A stretch of 64,000 bases of DNA from Acidobacteriota bacterium (GCA_018268755.1 JAFDVW010000016.1:62001-126000); one strand, 5' to 3'. Shown: positions 1-8,929, counted from the stretch's first letter. The notes: a model not told the origin generated them from the letters alone. Numbers and translations: made by a program.

Positions 1-635
1 ATCACATCAATCTCATCGCCCACCGTCTCGCGGACGGTGCGCACCAGCTCGACATTGCGCTGCATCCCGGAAGCGCCATCCACCGGCCCCCAGCCAAAGC
101 GTAGCTTCATCGCCTTGTAGCCCTCTTCCTTATAGCGGCGCGCCTCGGCGGCCAGCTGGTCAAGCGGTGTGCTGTACAGGCGGCTGGCGTACACCGGAAT
201 GCGCGGCTTGGTCTTGCCGCCCAGCAAACGATACACCGGCTGCCTGGCCGATTTCCCCATCAGGTCCCACAGCGCTATATCGACCGCGCTGATGGCGGTC
301 ATACCAATCCCCTTGCGTCCAAACGCCATGGTCTTGCGGTACATGTGCTGCCACAGGAATTCATGGTCCCAGGGGTCCGCGCCCAGCAGCAGCGGCTTCA
401 GATAAAGGTCAATGACCTGCTTGGTGACCTGCGGGGACAGCGCGGCATTGCCGATCCCGACCAAACCATCGTCGGTAAAGATCTCCACGATCAGCCAGCC
501 GTGAAAGGCAAAAGTGCTCATGGAGGCCGCGCCAAATTCCAGCAGGTCCATGGGATTGGTGCAAAAATGCGGCGGCAATGGGACGGTCTTGCCCTTCCAG
601 CGGGCGACGCGGGTGCGAATTTCCTTGATCTTCAA
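1..635 (-). CDS. Enolase-superfamily (mandelate racemase/muconate lactonizing type) sugar-acid dehydratase-like protein, 3' end cut by window edge
   Basis: About 211 residues are visible and the gene runs off the left edge. The product is an N-terminal capping domain (KIKEIRTRVARWKGK, then SAVDIALWDLMGK and PVYRLLGGK) followed by the start of the barrel (GYKAMKLRFGWGPVDG). The alpha/beta capping fold and the ALWDLxGK / LLGG signatures are typical of the mandelate racemase/muconate lactonizing group. The GWGPxDG segment recalls L-rhamnonate dehydratase-like members, so dehydration of a sugar acid is plausible, but the metal ligands and general base lie outside the window. The start is taken as TTG at 635 because GAGGAGAGG sits just upstream and no ATG is available near the domain start. 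The neighbouring kduD and sugar dehydrogenase genes fit a sugar-acid context. Confidence 0.75.
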   Translation of the reverse strand, partial: MKIKEIRTRVARWKGKTVPLPPHFCTNPMDLLEFGAASMSTFAFHGWLIVEIFTDDGLVGIGNAALSPQVTKQVIDLYLKPLLLGADPWDHEFLWQHMYRKTMAFGRKGIGMTAISAVDIALWDLMGKSARQPVYRLLGGKTKPRIPVYASRLYSTPLDQLAAEARRYKEEGYKAMKLRFGWGPVDGASGMQRNVELVRTVRETVGDEIDV

Positions 636-763
636 TGGGGCCCTCTCCTCGGTCCGTACGGCCGGAAAGCCGGCCGGACGTCAGCCTCTAGAGTAGACCA
701 AGACTGCCTTCTACAGAAGGAGGAGGCGCCGCGGCCCGGGCTGGACACGCGGGGCACCGGGGC

Positions 764-1207
764 TTACGCGGAGAAATCTTCCGGCTCGCCCGCAGGCACC
801 GCATCTTCCCGAGGCATGGTTGGCTTCAGCGCCTCAGCCAGAAGGAACAGGTCGGTGAGCAGGGCACGCAGGTGGATGGAGGCGTTCAGATTGTCGATCA
901 GCTGCGAACTGATGGAAGGTTGCGCCAGCACCAAGTCGCAGGCGGCCAGGGAATTTTGCGCATCACGCTCCAGCACACTGAGAAATGCCTGGTAGCGCTC
1001 GACGGGCTGCAGATTTTGCTGGCGCACGAGCACGGCGCAACTCTCCCCCAGCCCATGCATGGCGTCGGTGGCGCGTCGCAGGAACGCGCGCAGCTGGCTG
1101 CCGCTGGAACTTCCCCGGTCGCCGGGCAGGCCCTGCCCGGCATACGCCAGCATAAATTCATAACACTCTTCAATCGCATCACAGCGCGCCAAAAAGTCAG
1201 TCGCCAT
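764..1207 (-). CDS. Conserved-looking hypothetical protein, last gene of the molybdenum hydroxylase operon
   Basis: A 147-residue, probably all-helical soluble protein without signal peptide or membrane segment. I do not recognise the family. Its start overlaps the stop of the cytochrome b gene by 11 bases, which indicates translational coupling and argues that it is a genuine member of the operon. It is not an XdhC-type maturation factor by sequence appearance: no CxxC or Rossmann glycine motif is visible. It has several acidic residues and a cysteine pair near the N-terminus (C9, C15). A role in assembly or electron transfer of the enzyme encoded upstream is only inferred from position. Confidence 0.7.
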   Translation of the reverse strand: MATDFLARCDAIEECYEFMLAYAGQGLPGDRGSSSGSQLRAFLRRATDAMHGLGESCAVLVRQQNLQPVERYQAFLSVLERDAQNSLAACDLVLAQPSISSQLIDNLNASIHLRALLTDLFLLAEALKPTMPREDAVPAGEPEDFSA

Positions 1208-2048
1208 CCGCCATCCCTTGCTCTGGATCCAAAACCGGCTCGACTACCCAGCGTTGCGGATCGTGTTCCTGCACATAAAATTCCCGGCTCATGGAACCCA
1301 CAATCATCGACGCCGTAATGGGCAGCTTTTCCGGTCGCACTGCGAAGTATACGTGCACGATGACCAGCGTGATCAGACTTACCCCGGCCAGTCCATGCAG
1401 CACATACATCAGTCCCCAGGTCAGGTCGCTGAACAAATACGGATTGCGGGGAAAGAAGAGGGTGCGCACCCGCCACATCATGCACACGCCGGTCACCACC
1501 ACCGCGAGACCGGTCAGCAGAATCGCGCCGTGGTAGAGCTTGTTCTCCAGCGGATATTTGGCGAATTTACGGGGCAGAGCCGCCGTCCGCCCCAGGAAAC
1601 GCTGCACTCGCCGCCGTGCATCTTCCAGATCGGCGCGGTCCGGCCAGATGGACCAGAAGTCCATATAGAACGTGGCATGCACGATATGAAACAGGATGGA
1701 AAGAGTCAGCACGACGCCGGCAATCCAGTGATACGTCACCCAATCGAACTGCACACCGACTCTGGGCAGAAACGCCGTAAACAGCAGGGTAAACATGGCG
1801 GCGGCCATGATCCAGTGAAACAGTCGCGCCGCCAGCGAGTGCCGCGGCACCCGCTTGGGCAGCTGTGCCGCCTGCGCCGGCGTCGCCCCGCCGGCAAACT
1901 CCTTCTCCCCGGCGAAGTAGCGCATGTAGACGGCATGCACCACCAGGAAAGCCATCCCGGCGATCACCGCCACCCAGATCAGAAACCAGGCAATGTGGAT
2001 GGGAACATTCTGTCCCAGCGGACTGATGGCCCACTCTAGGATGCCCAT
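1197..2048 (-). CDS. Membrane cytochrome b (b561/formate dehydrogenase gamma-like) of the molybdenum hydroxylase operon
   Basis: A 283-residue integral membrane protein with about four to five hydrophobic segments (near residues 15-35, 80-100, 110-130, 180-200 and 225-245) and histidines within them (LFHWIM, YHWIAG, FHIVHATFY, VLHGLAG), as expected for bis-haem b subunits related to the formate dehydrogenase gamma/cytochrome b561 family. A longer reading frame extends upstream, but ATG at 2048 is chosen because AGGAGGCGGC directly precedes it and the upstream extension overlaps the FAD subunit in another frame. It overlaps that gene by 13 bases. Inferred role: accepting electrons from the Tat-exported molybdenum hydroxylase and delivering them to the quinone pool. 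Confidence 0.85.
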   Translation of the reverse strand: MGILEWAISPLGQNVPIHIAWFLIWVAVIAGMAFLVVHAVYMRYFAGEKEFAGGATPAQAAQLPKRVPRHSLAARLFHWIMAAAMFTLLFTAFLPRVGVQFDWVTYHWIAGVVLTLSILFHIVHATFYMDFWSIWPDRADLEDARRRVQRFLGRTAALPRKFAKYPLENKLYHGAILLTGLAVVVTGVCMMWRVRTLFFPRNPYLFSDLTWGLMYVLHGLAGVSLITLVIVHVYFAVRPEKLPITASMIVGSMSREFYVQEHDPQRWVVEPVLDPEQGMADGD

Positions 2049-3052
2049 GCCGCCTCCTGTACCCCGCCGATGGCGCGCTTCACCAGGTTGCGCATCAGCG
2101 GAATCTTGTAGGCATTGAACTGCAGCGGGACTGCGCCCTGCACGGCCAGCTTTCCTGCGGCTTCTCCCGTGGCCGGGCTGCATTCGCGGCCGCGCACCGC
2201 ATCTTCCACCGCCTTGAGCCGCAGCGGCCGCGCCGCGGCCGCGTTCACCGCAATGCGGATGTCCTGAATGTTGCTCCTCGAAAGCTTCATCGCGGAAGCT
2301 ACATTGAGCAGGGGAAAGTCCCAGACATTCCGGTCGCGCATCTTCTCGAAGTAGAACTGCGCTCCCGCCCAGGTGGAAGGGATCTGGATGGCCATCAGCA
2401 AAAATCCCGGCCGCAGAATATTCATGCGGGTAATGTCGATCTCGGGGCCGACAAAGTAATGCTCCGCATCCATCACCTGCCGCCCCTTGGGGGTTTGCAC
2501 GACGAATTTCGCGTCCAGCGCAATCAATGCCGGCGCCGTATCCGAGGGATTCACCGCCACGCAGCGCTCCGCGTGCAGGATGGCATGTTCGCGATTGCGT
2601 CCCACCGGCGTATCGGCGTAACAGATGTTGCCTCCGGCGCGATAGCACGGCCAACCGGCCCGGTAATACCAGCAACGCGCATCCTGCGAAACGTTCCCGC
2701 CCAGCGTGCCCTGATTGCGAATCTGCGGCGAGGCCACCAGCTCCGCCGCCTGGGCCAGCAGCCCATACTTCTCTTTGATCAGCGGATGCCCCACTACTTC
2801 GCTCAGCCTGGTCATCGCGCCGATCTCCACTCCGTCCGCGGTGGCGCGAATGCCCCGCAGCTCCTCAATGCCGCTCAAATCGACCAGCACCTTCGGCCGC
2901 TTGATGCGGTCTTTCAACCAGTCAAAGCTGTCCATACCGCCGGCCATGATCCAGGCGTCGGCGTCGTGTTGTGCCAGCAGCTTTTGCGCGTCGGCCACCG
3001 TGCCCGGCTGCAGCAGCTGAAACGCCGGCATGATGTCTCGTATGACCGCCAT
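2036..3052 (-). CDS. Molybdenum hydroxylase FAD-binding medium subunit with putative extra 4Fe-4S site
   Basis: A 338-residue protein of the xanthine dehydrogenase/CO dehydrogenase FAD-binding family. The FAD signatures are AGGMDSFDWLKD (near 37-48) and QGTLGGNVSQD (near 114-124), and the C-terminal CODH_FAD domain follows. Between them is a cysteine-rich insert with Cys at about 127, 136, 144 and 164 (RCWYYRAGWPC, GGNICYA, HAERCVAV). Related inserts in E. coli PaoB and 4-hydroxybenzoyl-CoA reductase beta subunits bind a 4Fe-4S cluster, so the same is likely here. ATG at 3052 has GGAGAAGATT upstream and lies 11 bases after the large-subunit stop. It carries no Tat signal and would be exported with the signal-bearing small subunit. 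Confidence 0.9.
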   Translation of the reverse strand: MAVIRDIMPAFQLLQPGTVADAQKLLAQHDADAWIMAGGMDSFDWLKDRIKRPKVLVDLSGIEELRGIRATADGVEIGAMTRLSEVVGHPLIKEKYGLLAQAAELVASPQIRNQGTLGGNVSQDARCWYYRAGWPCYRAGGNICYADTPVGRNREHAILHAERCVAVNPSDTAPALIALDAKFVVQTPKGRQVMDAEHYFVGPEIDITRMNILRPGFLLMAIQIPSTWAGAQFYFEKMRDRNVWDFPLLNVASAMKLSRSNIQDIRIAVNAAAARPLRLKAVEDAVRGRECSPATGEAAGKLAVQGAVPLQFNAYKIPLMRNLVKRAIGGVQEAAWAS

Positions 3053-3063
3053 AATCTTCTCCG

Positions 3064-5556
3064 TTAAATGAACGCTGTCAGCGGTTCCTGCATGGGCCGC
3101 CCGGCCTCGAGCGAAGTCAGGATCGTGTCCAGATTGACCGGCGCGCGGCGGAAGACCTCATCGCCTAACGCGTCGGAAAGCGCATTTAACACCGCGCCGC
3201 ATCCCCCGCCGACCGGAGGCTCGCCAATCCCGCGCGCTCCCACCGGCGTTTCCGGGTCGGGAATATCCAGCGCCGCCCACTGCATCCCGGTCGGCACATC
3301 CAGAATGGTCGGCGGCTTGGTGTGATAAAAACGCCGCGAGATGGTATGCCCATACTGTGGATCAAACACCCACTTCTGTCCCATGGCATGTCCCATGCCC
3401 AAGATCGAGCGGCCCAGCACCTGCCCACTCAGCGCTTTGGGATGAATCACCGTGCCCACGTCCGCCACCGCCAGATAGTCGGTGAGGAAATATTTCCCCG
3501 TCTCCAGGTCCACCTCTACCTCCGCGAAGCTGGCCACGTAGGAGAATGACTGCCCGTCGTGCGGATACTTGTCCTTCGCCGCCGCCACCAGCCCTTGCCC
3601 GGCCAGCGCCGCGATCGATGTCTTGGTGTACTTGTTCACGTCCGGAGGCGGTTCATGTCCGTCATATTTGCCGCCCAGCTGAATGGCCCGCTGCGCCGCC
3701 TGCGCCAGAGTCAGGCTGCGCCCCCCGCCTTTGCGGAACACCTTTTCATTGCCTACTTCGTACTGCTCGGGCGTGCCCCCGAAGGTTTTGGCGGCAATCT
3801 CCTGCAGCTTCTGCTTGCCGTCCATGGCGGCGGCGTGCGCCGCGCGCGTCATGGCATGCGTGGTCTGGCTGCCGCCGGATACACACGTCCAGGGCAGATT
3901 TTTGGAGGTGTTGCCCCAGATTACATCGCACTTCTCCCACGGCACGCCCAGGACCTCCGCCACCACGCGATGCACGTCGCTGAGAGATTCCGTGCCCAGG
4001 TTACCGATGCCCGATTGGATGGCGATGCGCCCGTCCGGCCGGATCACGAACAACCCGTCATAGCCCACCGATCCGGCAAAAAAGCAGCTGGAGGAAACCC
4101 CGACCCCGCGCACCTTGCTGCCGCTGCGTTTCGGCTGGGCCACACGTTCTTTCCAGCGGAATTGCTCCGCCCCGCGGTCAAAGGCTTCTTTCAGGAAAGC
4201 GCTGGTGGCGTGCGCGCGCTTGCCGTTGCTTGCCGGCCCCCATTCCGCCTTGCCTTCGGGGGAATTGATGCGGTGTATCGCCACATGGTCCAGGGAGAGC
4301 TGGCGTGCCGCCTTGGCCAGAATCGGTTCCATCATCACGATGCCCTGCATGCCCCCGGGCGCGCTCTGCGGCCCGCGCGGCGGCGTATTGGTCAACACCG
4401 TCACTCCCCGCCAGCGCATGGCCGGCGGCTGGTAGAGCAGCGACACGATCTCCCCCGACGCGCCGACGTCGCCGGCTTCATCGTAAGGTCCGTTGTTGCC
4501 GATGGCGTACATGTCGACCGCCGTGATGCGGCCGTCTTTGGCAAAGCCCGCTTTGATGCGGCCCTGGAAACCCGGCCGCGCTCGCCCAATGAAGTGCTCT
4601 TCTTCGCGGCTGATGCGCATCATCACCGGCGCATTCGCCTTCTTGGCCAGCAACGCGGGAATGATGGCAAAAATATAGCCGGTGGCCTTGCTGCCAAATC
4701 CCCCACCGGTGTATTCGCTGATGAGCACGATCTGGCTACGGTCCATATTCAGCCAGCGGCCCAGCCCGGCCAGGGTCTGCACCGTGCTCTGCGTCCCCAT
4801 GTGGAGGAAAACTTTCCCATTCTGCCAGTAGGCCAGGGCGGTGCGCGGCTCCAGCGTCTGATGGCTGGTGTCGGGCGTGACGAAGGTCTCGTCCAGCACC
4901 AGCGCGGCATTTTTGAAGCCCGCGTCCAGGTCTCCGTAAGACCACTCCTCCTGCGGCTTGCCCATGGGCAACTGCCCGTATTTGGCCGGGGCAAAGTCCT
5001 CTTCCTTCCACTTCAGCACTCCTACCCGGGGCGGAGAATTCTCTTCTTCAACCCAGACATTGCCTTCGACCCGCGGATTAGGCCCACGCGGACGCAGCGT
5101 CTCCAGCGGATCGAGGGCAAACGGCAGGTGCTCAAATTCGATGTCGATCTTTTCAATGGCCTCGGCCGCCGTCCACTCATCCACCGCCGCCACTGCCAGA
5201 ATGGGCTCGCCCTGGTACAACGGCTCCATGGTGAGCGCCTTCTCCCCCTGCGTGTTGGCTTTGATCGTGACCCCCAGATCAGTCACACTGTCAGCGGGCG
5301 CCGGCAAATCATCCTGCGTCAGGATCGCCTTCACCCCCGGCATCGCCAGCGCCTTGCTCAGGTCGAGGTGCTTCACGCGGCCATGCGGCACCGGGCTCAG
5401 CAGCAACTTGCAGAACAACATGCCGTCGACACGGAAATCTTCCGCGTACTTCGATTTGCCCGTGACCTTGGCATAGAGGTCCGGCGTCGGATAGTCCTTG
5501 CCGATCAGCTTGTATTTCGCGCCGAATTTTTGCATCTCGCTCTTCGGGCTAGGCAC
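3064..5556 (-). CDS. Molybdopterin-binding large subunit of a xanthine dehydrogenase/aldehyde oxidase-family enzyme
   Basis: An 830-residue catalytic subunit. An a/b hammerhead domain (about 25-150, LYAKVTGKSKYAEDF) precedes the molybdopterin cytosine dinucleotide-binding domains. The glycine-rich GGGFGSKATG motif is present, and the C-terminal GARGIGEPPVGGG carries the catalytic glutamate at about residue 779. The family hydroxylates aldehydes, purines or other heterocycles using water as oxygen donor; the substrate cannot be read from sequence. The overall arrangement most resembles periplasmic aldehyde oxidoreductases of the PaoABC/YagR type. The start is GTG at 5556, preceded by AAGGTGAGCC and overlapping the small subunit gene by 8 bases; ATG at codon 8 is an alternative. 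Confidence 0.93.
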   Translation of the reverse strand: MPSPKSEMQKFGAKYKLIGKDYPTPDLYAKVTGKSKYAEDFRVDGMLFCKLLLSPVPHGRVKHLDLSKALAMPGVKAILTQDDLPAPADSVTDLGVTIKANTQGEKALTMEPLYQGEPILAVAAVDEWTAAEAIEKIDIEFEHLPFALDPLETLRPRGPNPRVEGNVWVEEENSPPRVGVLKWKEEDFAPAKYGQLPMGKPQEEWSYGDLDAGFKNAALVLDETFVTPDTSHQTLEPRTALAYWQNGKVFLHMGTQSTVQTLAGLGRWLNMDRSQIVLISEYTGGGFGSKATGYIFAIIPALLAKKANAPVMMRISREEEHFIGRARPGFQGRIKAGFAKDGRITAVDMYAIGNNGPYDEAGDVGASGEIVSLLYQPPAMRWRGVTVLTNTPPRGPQSAPGGMQGIVMMEPILAKAARQLSLDHVAIHRINSPEGKAEWGPASNGKRAHATSAFLKEAFDRGAEQFRWKERVAQPKRSGSKVRGVGVSSSCFFAGSVGYDGLFVIRPDGRIAIQSGIGNLGTESLSDVHRVVAEVLGVPWEKCDVIWGNTSKNLPWTCVSGGSQTTHAMTRAAHAAAMDGKQKLQEIAAKTFGGTPEQYEVGNEKVFRKGGGRSLTLAQAAQRAIQLGGKYDGHEPPPDVNKYTKTSIAALAGQGLVAAAKDKYPHDGQSFSYVASFAEVEVDLETGKYFLTDYLAVADVGTVIHPKALSGQVLGRSILGMGHAMGQKWVFDPQYGHTISRRFYHTKPPTILDVPTGMQWAALDIPDPETPVGARGIGEPPVGGGCGAVLNALSDALGDEVFRRAPVNLDTILTSLEAGRPMQEPLTAFI

Positions 5557-6190
5557 GGCTCACCTTCCTCAGGTTCTCCGCCCCGCGCATCATGGCGGTG
5601 AGGATCTTGTCGTAGTCCTGGCAGCGGCACAGATTGCCGGAGAGGCCGTGCGCCAGCTCGGCCCGCGTCGGGTTGGGATGGGTCTTGAGATAGCCGACCG
5701 CCGACAGGATGAACCCCGACATGCAGAACGCGCACTGGAAACCTTGCTCGTCGATCACCCCCTGCTGCACCGGATGCAGGGTGCCATCGGGATTGGCCAG
5801 CCCCTCAATGGTCACTACTTTCTTATTGCGCACCGTGTGGGTCAGCACGGAGCAGGAGTAGTGCGGCACATCATCGATCAGCACCGTACAGGCGCCGCAT
5901 TCCGCGCGGTCGCAGCCCAGCTTGGTCCCGGTCAGGCCGAGCTTGTAGCGCAAGGTCCAGGCCAGCGTCTCCTGCTTCATCACATCCGCGCGGCGAAGCT
6001 GCCCGTTGACGTTCAAGGTGAGCAGACGGTCGCCCGGCGCGGAAGACTCTCCCAAAAGACTGGAGGCGCGAAAGAGATAGTGGGCGGAAGAGGCGGCTAC
6101 ACCCCCGCCAATGACCCCTTTGATGAAGTTACGCCGGGAGAGCCGTAGAGAAGTAGCTTCCCGTTCCGAAGGAGGGATTTCTTCTTTCAT
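5549..6190 (-). CDS. Tat-exported 2Fe-2S small subunit of the molybdenum hydroxylase
   Basis: A 213-residue first gene of the operon. The N-terminus has a twin-arginine signal (SRRNFIKGVIGGG, R19-R20). Two 2Fe-2S sites follow: a plant-ferredoxin-type cluster (C93, C98, C101, C113 in GCDRAECGACTV) and a C-terminal cluster (C153, C156, C188, C190 in QCAFCMSG and GNLCRCQDY). The Tat signal on this subunit indicates a periplasmic holoenzyme folded with its cofactors before export, as in E. coli PaoA. The start ATG at 6190 has GAGGTGACTC upstream. Electron flow would be molybdenum to 2Fe-2S, then to FAD and the cytochrome b encoded downstream. Confidence 0.93.
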   Translation of the reverse strand: MKEEIPPSEREATSLRLSRRNFIKGVIGGGVAASSAHYLFRASSLLGESSAPGDRLLTLNVNGQLRRADVMKQETLAWTLRYKLGLTGTKLGCDRAECGACTVLIDDVPHYSCSVLTHTVRNKKVVTIEGLANPDGTLHPVQQGVIDEQGFQCAFCMSGFILSAVGYLKTHPNPTRAELAHGLSGNLCRCQDYDKILTAMMRGAENLRKVSRA

Positions 6191-6389
6191 TCCGAGTCAC
6201 CTCAAACACAAGTTAGGTTTCGGACACGGGAAGTGTACCACCGGGCCGTGGACAAAGTGTTACAGGAAAATACTTCGGGGGCGGGGGCTGCTATCATTCC
6301 CTTCCCGGCGCTTTTCTCCAGGATGACTGGCGCATTCCCTGCGGGTTACAAAGGCAAGGCGCCACTTTCATAGACAGACATCGGGAAAG
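6191..6389. promoter_or_regulatory. Divergent intergenic region between the molybdenum hydroxylase operon and kduD
   Basis: The two flanking genes start from this 199-base stretch and run outward, so it must hold both promoters. I see no box that I would call with confidence. It also contains GC-rich hairpin-forming sequence around 6278-6300. Confidence 0.5.
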
Positions 6390-7169
6390 ATGGTTGCAGA
6401 AAAAATCATGGTCTTAGAACTCTTCCAGCTCCATGGCAAAAACGCCATCGTCACCGGCTCCAGCCGGGGTTTAGGTGCAGCCATCGCTCTGGGCTTGGCC
6501 GAAGCGGGGGCCAACGTGGTATGTCACGGCCGCACCTCGGAGGGCCAGGCTACGGCACAGAAAATCCAGCACATGGGCCGGAAAGCCGCCTATTTTGCCG
6601 GCGACATCGCCGATCGCAGCTTCTGCGCTTCGTTGGTCGATCAAACCGTCGCGCAACTGGGCTCCCTCGACATTCTCATCAACAATGCTGGCACCATTCG
6701 CCGCGCCCCCGCCGCCGAATATCCTCAGGAATACTGGGACGAAATCCTCGCCGTGAACCTGACCTCCGCCTTTCAGCTCTCGCAGCTGGCCGGTCGGGTC
6801 ATGCTCCGGCAAGGCAAGGGCAAGATTGTAAACATCGCTTCCGTCCTTTCCTTCCAGGGAGGACTTTTCGTTCCCGCTTATGCCGCAGCCAAGGGTGGGC
6901 TGGCACAACTTACAAAATCCTTCGCCAACGAATGGGCATCCAAAGGAATTAACGTGAATGCGATTGCCCCGGGCTATATGGCAACGGACAACACCACCGC
7001 GTTGCGCCAGGACGAAAACCGCAGCCGCCAGATTCTCGAGCGCATTCCCGCTGCCCGTTGGGGAGAGCCGGCCGATCTGGTGGGCGCCGCTGTTTATTTA
7101 TGTTCCGAAGCCAGCAACTACGTTCATGGACATTTGCTGACGGTCGATGGCGGCTGGATGGGCCGCTGA
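6390..7169 (+). CDS. kduD: 2-deoxy-D-gluconate 3-dehydrogenase-like SDR (KduD)
   Basis: A 259-residue classical short-chain dehydrogenase. The NAD(P)-binding motif is TGSSRGLG (22-29), NNAG is at 98-101, and the catalytic set is Ser151/154, Tyr164 and Lys168 (YAAAK). Long stretches match the KduD signature, notably ANEW, NVNAIAPGYMATDNT, RSRQILERIPAARWG and a final DGGW. KduD interconverts 2-keto-3-deoxygluconate and its 3,6-diketo form in uronate/pectin breakdown. Start choice is uncertain: ATG at 6390 has GGGAAAG close upstream, and ATG at codon 7 is the alternative and would match the usual N-terminus. It is divergent from the oxidase operon and followed by a secreted sugar dehydrogenase. 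Confidence 0.9.
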   Translation: MVAEKIMVLELFQLHGKNAIVTGSSRGLGAAIALGLAEAGANVVCHGRTSEGQATAQKIQHMGRKAAYFAGDIADRSFCASLVDQTVAQLGSLDILINNAGTIRRAPAAEYPQEYWDEILAVNLTSAFQLSQLAGRVMLRQGKGKIVNIASVLSFQGGLFVPAYAAAKGGLAQLTKSFANEWASKGINVNAIAPGYMATDNTTALRQDENRSRQILERIPAARWGEPADLVGAAVYLCSEASNYVHGHLLTVDGGWMGR

Positions 7170-7257
7170 ACGTTCTAAATTTTGGACAACCGTTGTTGGC
7201 ATGATCCTGGGCCCCGTGGTGCAAATCTCTAAGTTTTCATGGGATGGAAATAGAACA

Positions 7258-8916
7258 ATGGCAAAAGGCTTATTCAACTCCCTCCGTTTGCTTGTGATCT
7301 TCGTCGTTGCACTGTCCGCTTCGCTATCACAGGCGCAGAATGCCGGTTTCCACAATGCCCCGGCCTCCGCCAAAGCCGCGAAAAATCCTCTCGCCGGACA
7401 AAACCCTGCCGCCGGCGGCCCCAGCTATCAGCAATTGTGTGCGAGTTGTCATGGAGACAAAGGCCAAGGCTCGGGTAATATTCCCGCCCTCAAGAAAGAC
7501 CGCCTCGGCGCCGTCTCCTCCGGCGAGCTGTTCTGGTTTATCACCAAGGGCGATCTTTCCAATGGCATGCCCTCCTGGGCGCAGCTGCCCGAAACGCAGC
7601 GTTGGCAGATCGTGAATTATGTGAAGGCGCTGGGCTCCGCGCAGGTAGCCAATGCCGCGCCGAAATCGTCGGACTCCTCCGCGGGCGCGAAAGTCGACGC
7701 TCCTCCACCCACCCCGCCCTTCACCGACTTCCGCTATGAGAAGCCCGGCACGGTGCGCAAAATCACTTTGAAAGACCTGCCGCCGCCTTTCCAATCCAAA
7801 TCCGCCGGCAATGGCCCGAAAGTTGTGGCCCGCCCGCCTAACGCGTGGCCGCAGGTCCCTGCCGGATTCAAGGTGGATCTCTACGCCGACGGCCTCGACA
7901 ATCCGCGCCTTATCCGCCGCGCCCCCAACGGCGATCTCTTCGTCGCCCAGACCGACGCCAACAGCATCAAGATTTTCCGCGGCATCAACAGCCAGGGCAA
8001 GCCGGAACTCATCTCCGAATACGCTACCGGCCTCAAAGAGCCCTTCGGCATTGCCTTCTATCCGCCCGGACCCAATCCGCAGTGGGTCTACATCGGCAAT
8101 ATCAATTCCGTGGTCCGCATTCCTTACCAGAATGGCGACCTCAAGGCCCGCACCAAGCCGCAGCACATCGCCGACCTCCCCGGAGGCGGCGGCCATACCA
8201 CCCGCGATGTGCAGTTCAGCCTGGACGGCAAAAAAATGTGGGTCTCCGTCGGCTCCGCGTCCAACGTCGATGATCCCGATACCACGCCCGACGAAAAGCT
8301 CCGCGCCGACATTCTGGAGTTCAATCCTGATGGCTCCGGTATGCGCATCTATGCATACGGTATCCGCAATGCCGTGGGCCTCGCCGTCGACCAGAAGACG
8401 GGAGAACTCTGGTGCTCGGTGAACGAACGCGATGGACTGGGCGACAACCTGGTGCCCGATTACATCACCCACGTGCAGGACGGCGGCTTCTATGGCTGGC
8501 CCTGGTGGTATATGGGAGGACATCAGGACCCGCGCCACCCCGGCAAGCGTCCCGAGCTGAAAGACAAAGTCATCACTCCAGATGTCATCCTGCATCCCCA
8601 CAATGCTTCGCTGCAGCTCACCTTCTACGACGGTAAACAGTTTCCAGCGGAGTACCACGACGACATCTTCGCCGCCGAACACGGCTCGTGGAACCGTGGA
8701 GTCAGGGTCGGCTATGAGCTGATCCGCATTCCCCGCCATCAAAGCGGCCGCGCCAGCGGAGAGTACGAGGACTTCATGACCGGCTTCGTCATCGACAACA
8801 CCCGCGTCTGGGGACGCCCCGTAGGCGTGGCCCCGGCTGCCGACGGCTCGCTCATGGTCACCGACGATGGCTCCAATTCCATCTGGCGCATCACTTACGT
8901 CGGCGGAGGAAAGTAG
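7258..8916 (+). CDS. Secreted cytochrome c fused to a PQQ-type sorbosone/sugar dehydrogenase propeller
   Basis: A 552-residue protein. A signal peptide (LLVIFVVALSASLSQA, cleavage near 26) is followed by a class I cytochrome c domain (CASCH at 61-65, likely distal Met in NGMPSW) and, after a proline-rich linker, a glucose/sorbosone dehydrogenase six-bladed propeller (WPQVPAGFKVDLYADGLDNP onward, with AEHGSWNR and DDGSNSIWRI near the end). Such enzymes use PQQ to oxidise sugars in the periplasm; the fused haem would take the electrons. A longer frame begins inside kduD, but ATG at 7258 starts exactly at the signal peptide. It may be cotranscribed with kduD, whose stop lies 88 bases upstream. 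Confidence 0.88.
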   Translation: MAKGLFNSLRLLVIFVVALSASLSQAQNAGFHNAPASAKAAKNPLAGQNPAAGGPSYQQLCASCHGDKGQGSGNIPALKKDRLGAVSSGELFWFITKGDLSNGMPSWAQLPETQRWQIVNYVKALGSAQVANAAPKSSDSSAGAKVDAPPPTPPFTDFRYEKPGTVRKITLKDLPPPFQSKSAGNGPKVVARPPNAWPQVPAGFKVDLYADGLDNPRLIRRAPNGDLFVAQTDANSIKIFRGINSQGKPELISEYATGLKEPFGIAFYPPGPNPQWVYIGNINSVVRIPYQNGDLKARTKPQHIADLPGGGGHTTRDVQFSLDGKKMWVSVGSASNVDDPDTTPDEKLRADILEFNPDGSGMRIYAYGIRNAVGLAVDQKTGELWCSVNERDGLGDNLVPDYITHVQDGGFYGWPWWYMGGHQDPRHPGKRPELKDKVITPDVILHPHNASLQLTFYDGKQFPAEYHDDIFAAEHGSWNRGVRVGYELIRIPRHQSGRASGEYEDFMTGFVIDNTRVWGRPVGVAPAADGSLMVTDDGSNSIWRITYVGGGK

Positions 8917-8929
8917 AAGAAATCTTAGG

